DNA of 18,163 bases from Actinomycetota bacterium. Its GTDB lineage: Bacteria; Actinomycetota; Actinomycetes; S36-B12; UBA5976. The DNA lies in assembly GCA_947476765.1 (NCBI GenBank), contig CANJRK010000005.1, positions 1 through 18,163 of the forward strand, given 5' to 3'. The translations under genes were made by a program, and so were the position numbers. This document shows, one piece after another, positions 5,951-15,094 of this stretch (its first letter is position 1; each line of letters opens with the position of its first letter). Under the pieces are notes generated by a model. It searched no databases and had not been told where the DNA came from. It saw only the letters and a list, made by a program, of their open reading frames with translations.

Positions 5951-6751
5951 GTGAAAACCAAAGTGCGCCGTAGGCAACTTAAAACCATTTCAGCGGCAAC
6001 AATTGGAATGATTTTGCTTTCCGGATGTTCGCTAGATAACCAGTACGGCCGAATTGGAATGCCAGAACCCGCCACTGAAGAAGGAAATAGAATTCTTTCA
6101 CTTTGGCAAGGTTCATGGTTGGCAGCACTAATAGTTGGAGTTCTAGTCTGGGGCCTACTCCTGTGGGCAATAGTTGCTTATCGCCGCAAAGAAGGCGACG
6201 GACTGCCGGAGCAAGTTCGCTACAACGTCCCACTTGAAATCCTCTATACCATCGTGCCGTTGATGATGATTTTGGTGCTGTTTTATTTCACGCAGCGCGA
6301 TCAAACTATTTTGACCAAGCTAGACAACAGTCAGACTCATAGTGTGAACGTTGTTGGTTGGCGATGGTCTTGGGCATTTAATTATGAAGACGAAAATGTT
6401 TATGACGTCGGCACGCCAGGTCAACCGCCTGTCCTGTGGCTGCCAGTTGATGAAAAAGTTAAATTTGAATTGACTTCACCAGATGTAATTCACTCGTTCT
6501 GGATTCCTGCATTCTTAATGAAGATGGACGTAGTACCAGGTCGAAATAATCAGTTTGCTGTCACGCCAAATACTGAAGGTGTATTTATGGGCAAGTGCGC
6601 GGAACTTTGTGGAGTCGATCACTCCCGCATGCTTTTTGATGTAAAAGTAGTTTCCCGCGCAGAATATGACGCTCACATCGCAGATCTAAAAGCACGTGGT
6701 CAAGTAGGCAAAATCGACTCAGGTCGATCTGAAGTAGCAGGAGTTTCCTAA
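5951..6751 (+). CDS. ctaC: Cytochrome c oxidase subunit II (aa3 oxidase)
   Basis: This CuA-bearing subunit of the aa3 oxidase accepts electrons from the di-haem QcrC and passes them to CtaD. It has 266 residues. A lipoprotein signal with lipobox LLSGC (Cys26) is followed by two membrane helices at about 55-77 and 94-113. The outer cupredoxin domain carries the CuA ligands His181, Cys216, Glu218, Cys220, His224 and Met227 (in CAELCGVDHSRM). WRWSWAFNY (137-145) is the aromatic electron-entry region. The GTG start has AAGGA 10 nt upstream. The stop codon overlaps the ctaD start (TAATG), so this is the first gene of ctaC-ctaD-ctaF. Confidence 0.96.
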   Translation: MKTKVRRRQLKTISAATIGMILLSGCSLDNQYGRIGMPEPATEEGNRILSLWQGSWLAALIVGVLVWGLLLWAIVAYRRKEGDGLPEQVRYNVPLEILYTIVPLMMILVLFYFTQRDQTILTKLDNSQTHSVNVVGWRWSWAFNYEDENVYDVGTPGQPPVLWLPVDEKVKFELTSPDVIHSFWIPAFLMKMDVVPGRNNQFAVTPNTEGVFMGKCAELCGVDHSRMLFDVKVVSRAEYDAHIADLKARGQVGKIDSGRSEVAGVS

Positions 6752-8466
6752 TGGCAATTTTGGATAAGCCAGTCCAGGCACCACAAGGCACCTTGCGACC
6801 ACCTGCAAAAAAAGGCAACATTGTTGTCAAAACCATTACCTCAACCGACCACAAGGTAATTGGAAATCTCTACATGGTCACATCGTTTGCATTCTTTGCA
6901 ATTGCCGGCCTAATGGCATTAATTATGCGCGCTGAGCTAGCTCGGCCGGGCCTGCAGTTTGTAAGTAATGAGCAATACAACCAATTGTTCACGATGCACG
7001 GAACTTTAATGTTGTTCTTATTTGCAACCTCACTATTTGCAGGCTTTGCAAATGCAATCATGCCGCTTCAAATTGGCTCTCCTGATGTTTCATTCCCGCG
7101 CCTAAACATGGTCAGCTACTGGCTGTACCTATTCGGTGGCCTGATCGTAATGCTTGGTTTCTTGACACCTGGTGGCGCTGCAGGTTTTGGTTGGTTTGCA
7201 TACGCACCACTTTCGAATGTAATTAACTCACCGAATGTTGGCTCAGATCTATGGATCCTTGGGTTGACTATGTCGGGTATGGCTAGCATCTTGGGAGCCG
7301 TTAACTTCATCACGACTATTTTTACAATGCGCGCACCTGGTATGACTATGTTCCGGATGCCAATTTTCACCTGGAACGTGCTCTTGACTAGCGTTCTAGT
7401 TTTGATGGCATTCCCAGTCCTTGCAGCTGCGATGCTGATGCTGGAAGCCGACCGCAAATTTGGTGCCGTGGTATTCGATGCGGCTAACGGAGGCGCGATC
7501 TTGTGGCAACACTTGTTCTGGTTCTTTGGCCACCCTGAAGTTTATATTTTGGCACTTCCGTTCTTTGGAATTGCAACGGAGATTTTGCCGGTATTTAGTC
7601 GCAAACCAATCTTTGGTTACAAAGGCCTAGTTTTTGCAACAATTGCAATTGCCGGATTGTCGGTTGCTGTTTGGGCACACCACATGTACGTGACCGGCGC
7701 AGTGAACTTGCCGTTCTTTGCATTTACCACCATGTTGATTGCAGTTCCAACGGGTGTGAAATTCTTTAACTGGATTGGCACGATGTGGGGCGGGTCGGTA
7801 AGTTTCGAAACTCCGATGCTTTGGACCATTGGATTCCTAACTACATTCTTATTTGGTGGACTTACGGGAATCATCTTGGCTGCGCCACCTTTAGATTTCC
7901 ATGTGAGTGACTCCTATTTCGTGGTCGCACATTTCCACTATGTAGTGTTCGGAACCGTAGTGTTTGCAATGTTTGCTGGATTCTATTTCTGGTGGCCAAA
8001 GTTCACTGGCAAGATGCTGGATGAGCGCTTGGGCAAGCTACATTTCTGGATGGTATTTTTCGGCTTCCACATAACATTCTTAGTTCAGCACTGGCTAGGC
8101 GTTGAAGGCATGCCTCGTCGCTATGCCGACTATCTGGCAAGCGACGGATTCACTACCTTGAACATGGTCTCAACAGTCGGATCTATCGTCTTGGGCGCCT
8201 CAACCTTTGTGTTCTTCTGGAACATATACAAGACCCACAAATATGCACCTATGGTCAATTGCGATGATCCGTGGGGCTGGGGAGCATCCCTTGAGTGGGC
8301 AACTTCTTGCCCACCACCTCGCCACAACTTCGTAGAGATTCCTAGAATCCGAAGTGAGCGCCCAGCTTTTGATTTGCACCATCCAGAAGTAGCGGCCATG
8401 GAACATCGGGATCGCAGTGAAGCATTTGAGACAGCAGCCGGTAGTACGCCAGGGAAAGGTCACTAA
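6751..8466 (+). CDS. ctaD: Cytochrome c oxidase subunit I (aa3 oxidase)
   Basis: This is the catalytic haem-copper subunit that reduces O2 to water and pumps protons. It has 571 residues and about 12 membrane helices. The metal ligands are visible: His83 and His396 for haem a, His394 for haem a3 (AHFHY), and His261, His310 and His311 for CuB (GHPEVY, WAHHMY). Tyr265 is the cross-linking tyrosine. Proton-channel residues are present: Asp112 in GSPDVSFPRLN and Glu263 for the D-path, Lys285 in SRKPIFGY for the K-path. It is therefore an A-type oxidase with no obvious missing residue. AGGAG precedes the ATG at 6751, which overlaps the ctaC stop. ctaF follows after 3 nt. In M. tuberculosis, as I recall, ctaD is located elsewhere; here it is with ctaC. 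Confidence 0.97.
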   Translation: MAILDKPVQAPQGTLRPPAKKGNIVVKTITSTDHKVIGNLYMVTSFAFFAIAGLMALIMRAELARPGLQFVSNEQYNQLFTMHGTLMLFLFATSLFAGFANAIMPLQIGSPDVSFPRLNMVSYWLYLFGGLIVMLGFLTPGGAAGFGWFAYAPLSNVINSPNVGSDLWILGLTMSGMASILGAVNFITTIFTMRAPGMTMFRMPIFTWNVLLTSVLVLMAFPVLAAAMLMLEADRKFGAVVFDAANGGAILWQHLFWFFGHPEVYILALPFFGIATEILPVFSRKPIFGYKGLVFATIAIAGLSVAVWAHHMYVTGAVNLPFFAFTTMLIAVPTGVKFFNWIGTMWGGSVSFETPMLWTIGFLTTFLFGGLTGIILAAPPLDFHVSDSYFVVAHFHYVVFGTVVFAMFAGFYFWWPKFTGKMLDERLGKLHFWMVFFGFHITFLVQHWLGVEGMPRRYADYLASDGFTTLNMVSTVGSIVLGASTFVFFWNIYKTHKYAPMVNCDDPWGWGASLEWATSCPPPRHNFVEIPRIRSERPAFDLHHPEVAAMEHRDRSEAFETAAGSTPGKGH

Positions 8467-8469
8467 ACC

Positions 8470-8865
8470 ATGATTGTTGGTGGCAAGTTATTTGCTTACG
8501 GAACTGTTCTATACATCGGGCTAGCAATAATTTATTGGTTTATGAGTGGCGATGTAGTGGGCACTACCGCTTTGGCGCTTACCGGTGGTTTAGCTTTTCT
8601 AATTTCTTTCTACGTGCTTTTCACGTCAAAGCGGGTTGGTCCACTGCCAGAAGATAATGAGTTAGCGCTGATTTCTGATATTGATCCAGACTACGGATTC
8701 TTCTCACCGTACTCATGGTGGCCATTCGCAATCGGATTTGCAGTAGCAGTGTTCGTATTGGGATTCGTGTTTGCGCGCTGGATGATGGTCTTTGGACTAT
8801 TTGCGCTAATGATGGCAATTTACGGTTTGATCTTCGAGTACTACCGCGGCGAATTCGTTAAGTAA
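8470..8865 (+). CDS. ctaF: Cytochrome c oxidase subunit IV (actinobacterial CtaF)
   Basis: This small accessory subunit of the actinobacterial aa3 oxidase has 131 residues. Four membrane helices are predicted at about 5-25, 31-51, 84-103 and 105-123. The loop between helices 2 and 3 holds the family hallmark: PEDNELALISDIDPDYGFFS (60-79) followed by PYSWWP. It starts 3 nt after the ctaD stop and so depends on the same mRNA. Together with CtaC, CtaD and the separately encoded CtaE it would complete the four-subunit oxidase that joins bc1 into a supercomplex in actinobacteria. Confidence 0.93.
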   Translation: MIVGGKLFAYGTVLYIGLAIIYWFMSGDVVGTTALALTGGLAFLISFYVLFTSKRVGPLPEDNELALISDIDPDYGFFSPYSWWPFAIGFAVAVFVLGFVFARWMMVFGLFALMMAIYGLIFEYYRGEFVK

Positions 8866-8884
8866 GTTAGCGCAGGCACTGCTT

Positions 8885-10078
8885 GTGACTAACTCACTGC
8901 GACTCGAACTTGCTTGTGCAATCGGACAAGTAGCCGGTGGGGTATCTCGCGCACTTAAGCGTGGACGTGGTGACACTTTAACTGGTCGTGTAATTCTTGC
9001 TTTGGATAAGAACGCGCTTTCTAAATTGGCAAGTCAGCGTGATCTAGTTCTAGTTAGTGGAACTAACGGCAAAACAACATCAACTGCAAACCTAGCTAAG
9101 ATTCTGGAGCAATATGCCCATGAGGGCGTTAGCACTAGCGGCTCTGGGGCAAATATGCCGGCCGGTATTGTTGCAGCTTTAGCAAGTAAGCCAAGAAATC
9201 GATTTGCTGCAATTGAAGTAGACGAGATGTATTTGCCGCAAATATTTCGTCAGACAAAACCAAAAGTGGTAGTGCTATTGAATCTTTCAAGAGATCAATT
9301 GCACCGAACTGGGGAGGTGCGAAAAGTATCGCAGCTTTGGAACGACACGTTTGCTACCGATGACGTAAGTCTAGTTATCGATCGTGACGATCCATTCTTG
9401 GAATACTCGGCAGCCCAGGCCGGACATGTAATCCGAATCGGATTTGGCGGCCGCAAACACCCAGATGCTGCAACTTGCCCAAAGTGCGCGGCGATCTTGG
9501 ACTGGAGTACCGGGGACTACAGCTGTGTGTGTGGTCTTGGCACCAAGTTACCTGACGTTCGAGCCGACAAACGCTTGCGCGGACCGCAGCGCAACAGCAC
9601 CTTGGTTATTGAAGCGGCCCGCTTAATGGGCGCTGAAATTAATGCGCAAGAGGCTCAAGAATTGATCTCGCAATCCCCAGATCGAATAACTGAGTTCGAG
9701 GCTGCCAACCGCAAGATTCCTACGCACTTAGCAAAGAATCCAGAAAGCTGGCGGGAGGCACTAGCTCAGATCACAAAGCAAAGTGTGATTCTCTCGGTTA
9801 ATGCTCGAGGGATTGATGGCAGGGATACCTCGTGGCTGTGGGATATTGACTACTCAAGCCTGCAGGGTAAACAAGTAGTCTGCACTGGCGATCGAAAGCT
9901 AGATGTGGCATATCGACTAAGCGTTCAGGGTATCGATGTCGTGCTTGCTAATGATTTTGAGTCAGCGGCAGCAACCTGCGCCACTTCGCAGATCCAGGCG
10001 ATTGCCAGCTACACGGCCTTTCAGGATCTAGCTGCGCAGGCGCTTGGCATCGCAGCCACTCAAGGTGGCCACGTATGA
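8885..10078 (+). CDS. murT: Lipid II isoglutaminyl synthase, Mur-ligase-like subunit MurT
   Basis: Together with GatD it amidates the D-glutamate of lipid II to D-isoglutamine, a step needed for normal peptidoglycan cross-linking. The 397-residue protein has the Mur ligase ATP loop GTNGKTT (59-65), the central-domain EVDE (111-114) and NLSRDQLHR (133-141), and a four-cysteine zinc ribbon inserted in the central domain (Cys198, Cys201, Cys214, Cys216). The C-terminal DUF1727 domain contains GIDGRDTSWLWDIDY, the Asp-rich region implicated in catalysis. The GTG at 8885 has only a weak GCAGG upstream and lies 19 nt behind ctaF. The gene overlaps gatD by ATGA. A separate promoter within ctaF cannot be excluded. 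Confidence 0.95.
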   Translation: MTNSLRLELACAIGQVAGGVSRALKRGRGDTLTGRVILALDKNALSKLASQRDLVLVSGTNGKTTSTANLAKILEQYAHEGVSTSGSGANMPAGIVAALASKPRNRFAAIEVDEMYLPQIFRQTKPKVVVLLNLSRDQLHRTGEVRKVSQLWNDTFATDDVSLVIDRDDPFLEYSAAQAGHVIRIGFGGRKHPDAATCPKCAAILDWSTGDYSCVCGLGTKLPDVRADKRLRGPQRNSTLVIEAARLMGAEINAQEAQELISQSPDRITEFEAANRKIPTHLAKNPESWREALAQITKQSVILSVNARGIDGRDTSWLWDIDYSSLQGKQVVCTGDRKLDVAYRLSVQGIDVVLANDFESAAATCATSQIQAIASYTAFQDLAAQALGIAATQGGHV

Positions 10079-10776
10079 AACTTTCAATAATCCGGCTGTA
10101 TCACGATTTACTTGGTACCTATGGTGACCAAGGCAACGCTGAAGTCTTAATCCATCGCGCAAGGGCGCGGGGCATTGAAGTGGAACTGGTTGAAGTTTCT
10201 CCAAACCAAGCGATACCCCGAAGTGGAGACATCTATTTACTAGGGGGAGGCGAGGACGGTCCACAAATAGCGGCATTAGAAATGCTGCGCGCTGATGGCG
10301 GCCTAAATTATGCGGCCGCAGGTGGCGCCACAGTACTTGCAGTTTGTGCCGGGTTTCAGATTATTGGATCATCCCTTGATTCAGTCGAAGGCAAAATAAG
10401 TGGACTTGGCTTGGTTGATGCAGACACGGTTTACACCAACGCACCTCGAAGCGTTGGTGAGCTAGTTGTGCAACCTACGCGAGGTGACCTGCCAATTCTC
10501 ACTGGTTTTGAAAACCATCAAGGCCTTACGCAATTGGGTCCTGACATGCCAGCGCTTGGCAGTGTCTTAAGTGGTACCGGAAATGGGTTTAATAAATCCG
10601 AAGGGGTCTGGCATGGCAATGTGTTTGGAACTTACATGCATGGACCTGCGCTAGCTCGAAATCCAGAACTTGCTGACACCGTATTGCAATGTGCAGTCGG
10701 TCCGATGCGGCCATTCACGGACTCGCTAGCTCAGGAGCTAGCTGCTGAGCGCCGACATACTTTAACTGGCAACTAA
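10075..10776 (+). CDS. gatD: Lipid II isoglutaminyl synthase, glutamine amidotransferase subunit GatD
   Basis: This class I (CobB/CobQ-like) glutaminase subunit releases ammonia from glutamine and channels it to MurT. In its 233 residues the nucleophile is Cys91 in LAVCAGFQIIG and the catalytic histidine is His189 in GTYMHGPALARNP, the same spacing as in staphylococcal GatD. The N-terminus LYHDLLGTYGDQGNAEVL (8-25) and FENHQG (145-150) are also typical. The start overlaps the murT stop (ATGA), which would keep the two subunits in balance. It is the last gene of the rightward run and is followed at once by a terminator. Confidence 0.96.
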   Translation: MKLSIIRLYHDLLGTYGDQGNAEVLIHRARARGIEVELVEVSPNQAIPRSGDIYLLGGGEDGPQIAALEMLRADGGLNYAAAGGATVLAVCAGFQIIGSSLDSVEGKISGLGLVDADTVYTNAPRSVGELVVQPTRGDLPILTGFENHQGLTQLGPDMPALGSVLSGTGNGFNKSEGVWHGNVFGTYMHGPALARNPELADTVLQCAVGPMRPFTDSLAQELAAERRHTLTGN

Positions 10777-10809
10777 AAACCCGCCCAACCTAAAGTTGAA
10801 CGGGTTTTT
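10775..10809. terminator. Bidirectional intrinsic terminator between gatD and qcrB
   Basis: AAAAACCCG (10775-10783) pairs with CGGGTTTTT (10801-10809). An inner CAAC/GTTG stem is separated from it by a small internal loop. The stem is A-rich on one side and T-rich on the other, so it serves both the gatD side and the convergent qcrB side. The first bases overlap the gatD stop codon. Confidence 0.85.
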
Positions 10810-10821
10810 AGTTAATTAGAT

Positions 10822-12504
10822 TTAGTGACTTTCAATTTCCTTCAAGTGTGATTGAGCTTGATGCAATTCGTGCTCGGCATGATGTGCAGCTTCACGCAGC
10901 TCCGCATCAGTTGGTGTTGGGATTACATCAGAGTAGAACCATTGGGAGAGCTTGGCACGAGCGATGGACTTGGCAGCCTTTGGATTGCGGACACCATTTT
11001 CATCTACTGCCGATGGCAGTTCCAATGGAATTACGTCAGCCTTGGCAAGCAGCTTCGCACGTTCAGCTTCACCAATTGGTTCGTGAATCTCGAGGAATTC
11101 ACCGCTTGGCAAACGAAGAATACGTCCTGTTTCGTAACCATGTAACAGCTTATTGTTATCGCTTCGCTGAAGCCCTAAGCAAATTCGCTTGGTAATCACA
11201 AATGCCAGCGGTGGGGCTACGAATAGCAATACTCGGAAGCCCCAAGTGATCTGGTTGATTGAAAGATTAAATGCCACTGCGATTACATCGTTACCACCCG
11301 AGATAACCAGGATCATGTAAAAGACCAAGGACATAACACCCAAAGCCGTGCGCGTTGGAGCATTTCGTGGTCGATCAAGTAAGTGATGCTCGCGCTTGTC
11401 TCCTGTTGCCCAAGCTTCGATCCATGGGTACAGACCAAGTGCAGTGAACATAATGCCAGGGACTATCAGCGCTGGGATCAAAATATTCCAACTGAGGGTA
11501 TGACCAAGAATGCTAGTTTCCCAGTTAGGAGTAAGTCGTACCGCGCCATCGAGCCAACCGATGTACCAGTCCGGCTGCGAGCCAGCAGTAACCTGCGAAG
11601 GCGTATACGGTCCGTACATCCAGACTGGGTTGATGGTCACTAGTGCCGCGATCAGCACAGTGATCCCAAATACCACGAAGAAGAAGCCACCAGCTTTTGC
11701 CATGTAGATCGGGAATAAACGGAAACCAACTACGTTGCTTTCAGTTCGACCTGGGCCAGGGAACTGAGTGTGCTTCTGGTAGAACACCATAATCAAGTGG
11801 ACTGTGATTAATCCCAAAAGAATTCCTGGAATCAAAAGAATATGAATCGAATAAAGCCGCGGCATGAAGTCAGTGCCTGGGAATTCGCCACCAAATAAGA
11901 ACATCGCGACGTAAGTGCCAACAAGCGGAATGGCCTGAATAATTCCTTCAGCAATTCGCAAGCCAGTGCCAGATAGCAAATCATCAGGAAGTGAGTAACC
12001 TGCGAAACCCTCGAGTAGCGCAAGTACAAGTAGCAACGTGCCAATAACCCAGTTGATTTCACGTGGCTTACGGAATGCTCCAGTGAAGAACACTCGCAGT
12101 AAGTGAACTGATACTGCAGCGACAAAGAACAGTGCAGCCCAGTGATGGATCTGGCGCATCAATAGGCCACCACGCACATCAAAGGAAATCGCCAAGGTTG
12201 AAGAGTACGCCTCGGACATCTTTACGCCCTTGAGCGGGACATATGAGCCGTTGTAGATAACTTCTGTCATCGACGGGTTGAACCACAAAGTTAAATACGT
12301 ACCAGACAGAAGCAAAATAATGAAGCTGTATAGCGCAATTTCACCGAGCATGAATGACCAGTGGTCGGGAAATACTTTGTCCAGCAAGCGCTTAGTGAAA
12401 CTTGCAGACGCCAGACGATCATCGATGTATGCCGCTACGGCACCACCTTTTGTTGCTGGTGCTGTTTGGGCAGGTGCCAGAATTGATTCTTCGGTGGTGC
12501 TCAT
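10822..12504 (-). CDS. qcrB: Menaquinol-cytochrome c reductase cytochrome b subunit
   Basis: This is the cytochrome b core of the bc1 complex, holding both b haems and the quinone sites. It has 560 residues. The haem ligand pairs are His120/His134 and His221/His236, with the expected 13- and 14-residue spacing. The Qo-site PEWY motif appears as PDWY at 311-314, a substitution seen in actinobacteria. About eight or nine membrane helices run to about residue 440; the final 100 residues form a hydrophilic extension ending in a charged, His/Glu-rich helix, also a feature of actinobacterial QcrB. The ATG overlaps the qcrA stop (ATGA). It is last in the ctaE-qcrC-qcrA-qcrB operon and ends 12 nt before the terminator. 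Confidence 0.96.
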   Translation of the reverse strand: MSTTEESILAPAQTAPATKGGAVAAYIDDRLASASFTKRLLDKVFPDHWSFMLGEIALYSFIILLLSGTYLTLWFNPSMTEVIYNGSYVPLKGVKMSEAYSSTLAISFDVRGGLLMRQIHHWAALFFVAAVSVHLLRVFFTGAFRKPREINWVIGTLLLVLALLEGFAGYSLPDDLLSGTGLRIAEGIIQAIPLVGTYVAMFLFGGEFPGTDFMPRLYSIHILLIPGILLGLITVHLIMVFYQKHTQFPGPGRTESNVVGFRLFPIYMAKAGGFFFVVFGITVLIAALVTINPVWMYGPYTPSQVTAGSQPDWYIGWLDGAVRLTPNWETSILGHTLSWNILIPALIVPGIMFTALGLYPWIEAWATGDKREHHLLDRPRNAPTRTALGVMSLVFYMILVISGGNDVIAVAFNLSINQITWGFRVLLFVAPPLAFVITKRICLGLQRSDNNKLLHGYETGRILRLPSGEFLEIHEPIGEAERAKLLAKADVIPLELPSAVDENGVRNPKAAKSIARAKLSQWFYSDVIPTPTDAELREAAHHAEHELHQAQSHLKEIESH

Positions 12505-13544
12505 CCGCGCTCCCAGAAACTAGGTCCTACTGGTTGGTTAAATCCACTTTGGGCAACTAGGTAACCCTCGGCGTCTACTGTGATCGCAAGTTGTGGCATG
12601 CGACGTGCAGCTGGTCCGAAAACCACATTGCCCGAGTCTGATAAATCAAACGTAGACTGATGGCACGGACACAGCAAGTGGTGAGTGCGCTGTTGGTAAA
12701 GCGAAGTCGGACATCCCAAGTGCGTGCAAATTTTCGAAAACGCTAAAACGCCTTGATAATCCCAGTCTTGGCCCTGCTGAGAAACGATATCAGCCGGATC
12801 CATTCGCACCACAATAATTGAGGCTTTGCCGCGCTGATTGAGGTTTTCTTCCTCGTGCTCTACTTCGAGCAAGTTCTCTGGAACAGCATTTATCAATCCA
12901 CCTAGTGGAATATCAGAAGCCTTAATCTTCTTGTAAGTGGCATCTGTTACCAGGTGAATTCCTTTATCCCAAATGGTCTCGCGAAGGCGAGTACCAGGCA
13001 TAGGACCAAGGTCACGAAGCAATACCACTAGCGGAACTGGAAATAGAGCTAGTGCCCCTAGTAGCGAGCGACGAATGATCTTGCGCTCTTTGAAGCCAGA
13101 TTCAGCTGCGCCACGCTTAAAACTAGATTCAACTTCCTTGCGCTCTTCATCAGGGGAAGTCAGCGCATGTCGAGCTTGAACCACTTCTTCATCTGGCATT
13201 AATTTCTTGGCCCAATGAATTGCGCCAATGCCGATCAAAAGAATTGCTAAGCCAAAAGTAAACCCAATAGCAATGTGATTAGCATTAACTACGCCAATAA
13301 TTGGTATGGAAATTAACGAAGTATTTGGAATTTTCACGAATGCAACTACAAACGCAATGATCATTAAAGATGACAAGCCAAACATAGTTGCAACTTGTCG
13401 CTCAGCACGACGAGCAGCCTTTGGATCGATGTCTGCTTTGCGGGGGACATGTGGCTCCATCGGAAATACCGTGATGCCGCTAACTAAATCTTTGCCATCC
13501 TTGGCGCCATATGGATCACCTGTTGGGTGTTCGAGCTCATTCAT
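12501..13544 (-). CDS. qcrA: Rieske iron-sulfur subunit of the bc1 complex
   Basis: This Rieske [2Fe-2S] protein moves electrons from menaquinol at the Qo site to cytochrome c. In 347 residues the cluster ligands are Cys273, His275, Cys292 and His295 (CTHLGC...CPCH), with Cys278/Cys294 as the stabilising disulfide. The N-terminal half is of the actinobacterial type: a long charged cytoplasmic segment, then helices at about 54-72, 79-108 and 158-176, giving three membrane spans instead of one. The start overlaps the qcrC stop by one base (TAATG) and the end overlaps the qcrB start, so translation of all three is coupled. Confidence 0.96.
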   Translation of the reverse strand: MNELEHPTGDPYGAKDGKDLVSGITVFPMEPHVPRKADIDPKAARRAERQVATMFGLSSLMIIAFVVAFVKIPNTSLISIPIIGVVNANHIAIGFTFGLAILLIGIGAIHWAKKLMPDEEVVQARHALTSPDEERKEVESSFKRGAAESGFKERKIIRRSLLGALALFPVPLVVLLRDLGPMPGTRLRETIWDKGIHLVTDATYKKIKASDIPLGGLINAVPENLLEVEHEEENLNQRGKASIIVVRMDPADIVSQQGQDWDYQGVLAFSKICTHLGCPTSLYQQRTHHLLCPCHQSTFDLSDSGNVVFGPAARRMPQLAITVDAEGYLVAQSGFNQPVGPSFWERG

Positions 13545-14320
13545 TATTTGGCCTTAGCTCCAATCCATACTGCTGCAATGATTAGCGCACCTAAACCGGC
13601 GATAAAAATAAACAGACCTTCAGTCACTGGACCCAGGCGCCCAAGGCTGAATCCACCGGGACTTTCATTTTTCTGAAGCTCTTGGATGTAGCGGATAATT
13701 CCTTGCTTGTCCTCAATGCTCAATGTGCTATTGGCGAAAACTGGCATTGACTGGGGACCAGAGACCATTGCTTCGTAAATGGTTTTTGCATCAGACCCCA
13801 TCAAGCTTGGTGCAACGCGACCTTGGGAAAGGGCGCCACCTACGCCATTGGCGCCATGGCACTGCGCACAATTTGTGCGAAATAACTCTCCGCCTAGGGC
13901 AACTTCGGCATTAGAGGTATTTAGCATCTCTTCAGTTGGAATTGCTGGTCCTGGTGCCAAAGTTGCCACAAAGGCAGCTAATGCAGCCGTTTCTGCTTCG
14001 TTGTAGCTGGGAGTTTTTGGCATAGCTTGCACGCCAGGAGCGGCAAGTGGCATCCGGCCCGTAGAAACTTGAAAATCAACCGCAGCAGAGCCAACACCGA
14101 TAAGTGATGGTCCATCCGAGCCACCTTGCGCGGCTAAGCCATGACATGAAGAGCACCCTTCTAAGAACAGTTGCTTACCCTGTTCAACCTGGGTTTCAGT
14201 TCTCACTGCAGCTTTTGGAGCGGTCTGAGCACTCACTGCGGCATAAGCTGCACCAGTTGTGCCGAGCCCAACTACAAGCACTGCAAAAAGCGCCGCTGGA
14301 TGTCTCCGATTTAGTGCCAC
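13544..14320 (-). CDS. qcrC: Di-haem cytochrome c subunit of the bc1 complex
   Basis: This membrane-bound di-haem cytochrome c replaces a mobile cytochrome and links bc1 directly to the aa3 oxidase. In 258 residues there are two CxxCH sites, CSSCH (56-60) and CAQCH (151-155), with Met90 or Met100 and Met192 as likely sixth ligands. An N-terminal signal/anchor (about 9-28) and a C-terminal helix (about 234-254) tether it. The GTG start is supported by AAGGA 5 nt upstream. It lies 51 nt after ctaE in the same operon and overlaps qcrA by one base. Confidence 0.96.
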   Translation of the reverse strand: MALNRRHPAALFAVLVVGLGTTGAAYAAVSAQTAPKAAVRTETQVEQGKQLFLEGCSSCHGLAAQGGSDGPSLIGVGSAAVDFQVSTGRMPLAAPGVQAMPKTPSYNEAETAALAAFVATLAPGPAIPTEEMLNTSNAEVALGGELFRTNCAQCHGANGVGGALSQGRVAPSLMGSDAKTIYEAMVSGPQSMPVFANSTLSIEDKQGIIRYIQELQKNESPGGFSLGRLGPVTEGLFIFIAGLGALIIAAVWIGAKAK

Positions 14321-14371
14321 AGTATTCCTTTTCTAATCTTGTCGGACTTAAAAAACTTCTTATTACTGCAA

Positions 14372-14968
14372 TTACTTGATTAAGTAGATGGTTGCAAAAA
14401 GGGCAATCCATACGACGTCAACGAAGTGCCAGTAGTACGAAACCACGATTGCTGTTGTCGCTTGTTTATGTGAGTAATTCTTCGTTGCGTAAGTACGCGC
14501 TAACACGAAAAGGAATGCAATTAATCCACCCGTTACGTGCAGCCCGTGAAAACCCGTTGTTAAGTAGAACGCCGAGCCATATGGCGATGATGCAAGTGTT
14601 AAACCTTCATGAACCAGCTTGGCGTATTCGTAAACCTGGCCAGATACGAAGAAGAATCCCATTAGAAATGTGATAACGAACCACTTGCGCAACCCTTTAA
14701 CGTCGCCGCGCTCAGCCGCAAAGACACCGAGCTGGCAAGTAACTGATGACAAAACCAGGACTGTGGTATTTATCGAGGAAAGTGGGATGTTTAAAAGTTT
14801 TACTTCTTCAGCCCAGATCTCAGGGTTTACTGAGCGCAACGTGAAGTACATTGCAAACAAGGCAGCAAAGAACATTAACTCGCTGGAAAGCCAAACAATT
14901 GTGCCGATCGAGACCATATTTGGTCGCTCGGCTTGGCTGGGGACTCGGATTGCGGAAGCGGTACTCAC
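14372..14968 (-). CDS. ctaE: Cytochrome c oxidase subunit III
   Basis: This integral membrane subunit of the aa3 oxidase flanks CtaD. The 198-residue reading has five helices, as is usual for short bacterial subunit III. Typical blocks are NMVSIGTIVWLSSELMFF (17-34, with Glu30), CQLGVFAAERGD (78-89), GFHGLHVTGG (139-148) and SYYWHFVDVVWI (177-188). The start is chosen as GTG at 14968: a TAAACT -10 box lies 7 nt upstream and no ribosome binding site exists, which fits a leaderless mRNA. The alternatives are ATG at 14974 and TTG at 14986; the latter would place the -10 box inside the gene. It is the first gene of ctaE-qcrC-qcrA-qcrB. Confidence 0.93.
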   Translation of the reverse strand: MSTASAIRVPSQAERPNMVSIGTIVWLSSELMFFAALFAMYFTLRSVNPEIWAEEVKLLNIPLSSINTTVLVLSSVTCQLGVFAAERGDVKGLRKWFVITFLMGFFFVSGQVYEYAKLVHEGLTLASSPYGSAFYLTTGFHGLHVTGGLIAFLFVLARTYATKNYSHKQATTAIVVSYYWHFVDVVWIALFATIYLIK

Positions 14969-14975
14969 GATCATG

Positions 14976-14981
14976 AGTTTA
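14976..14981 (-). promoter_or_regulatory. Candidate -10 box for the ctaE-qcrCAB operon
   Basis: TAAACT on the minus strand ends 7 nt before the GTG at 14968. No Shine-Dalgarno sequence is present, so transcription probably starts at or beside the start codon. No convincing -35 is visible. Confidence 0.5.
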
Positions 14982-15094
14982 CCCAAGAGTCAGGGCGAAT
15001 TCCCCGCAGGATGGCTGTTTTTGGGTCGATGTGACCTACGCCATTAGGAGCCGGATTTGGCCCCTCGAATTACCCGCCTGGCCCACCCGTCAGA

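Noticed and set aside
7116..7457. Minus-strand ORFs of 60-115 residues inside ctaD and other respiratory genes
   Set aside because: They are mirror-frame shadows of long, motif-rich genes and show no domain or start signal.
14392..15047. Plus-strand ORFs opposite ctaE (93 and 125 residues)
   Set aside because: They are antisense to ctaE, which has full subunit III motifs, and have no homology that I recognise.
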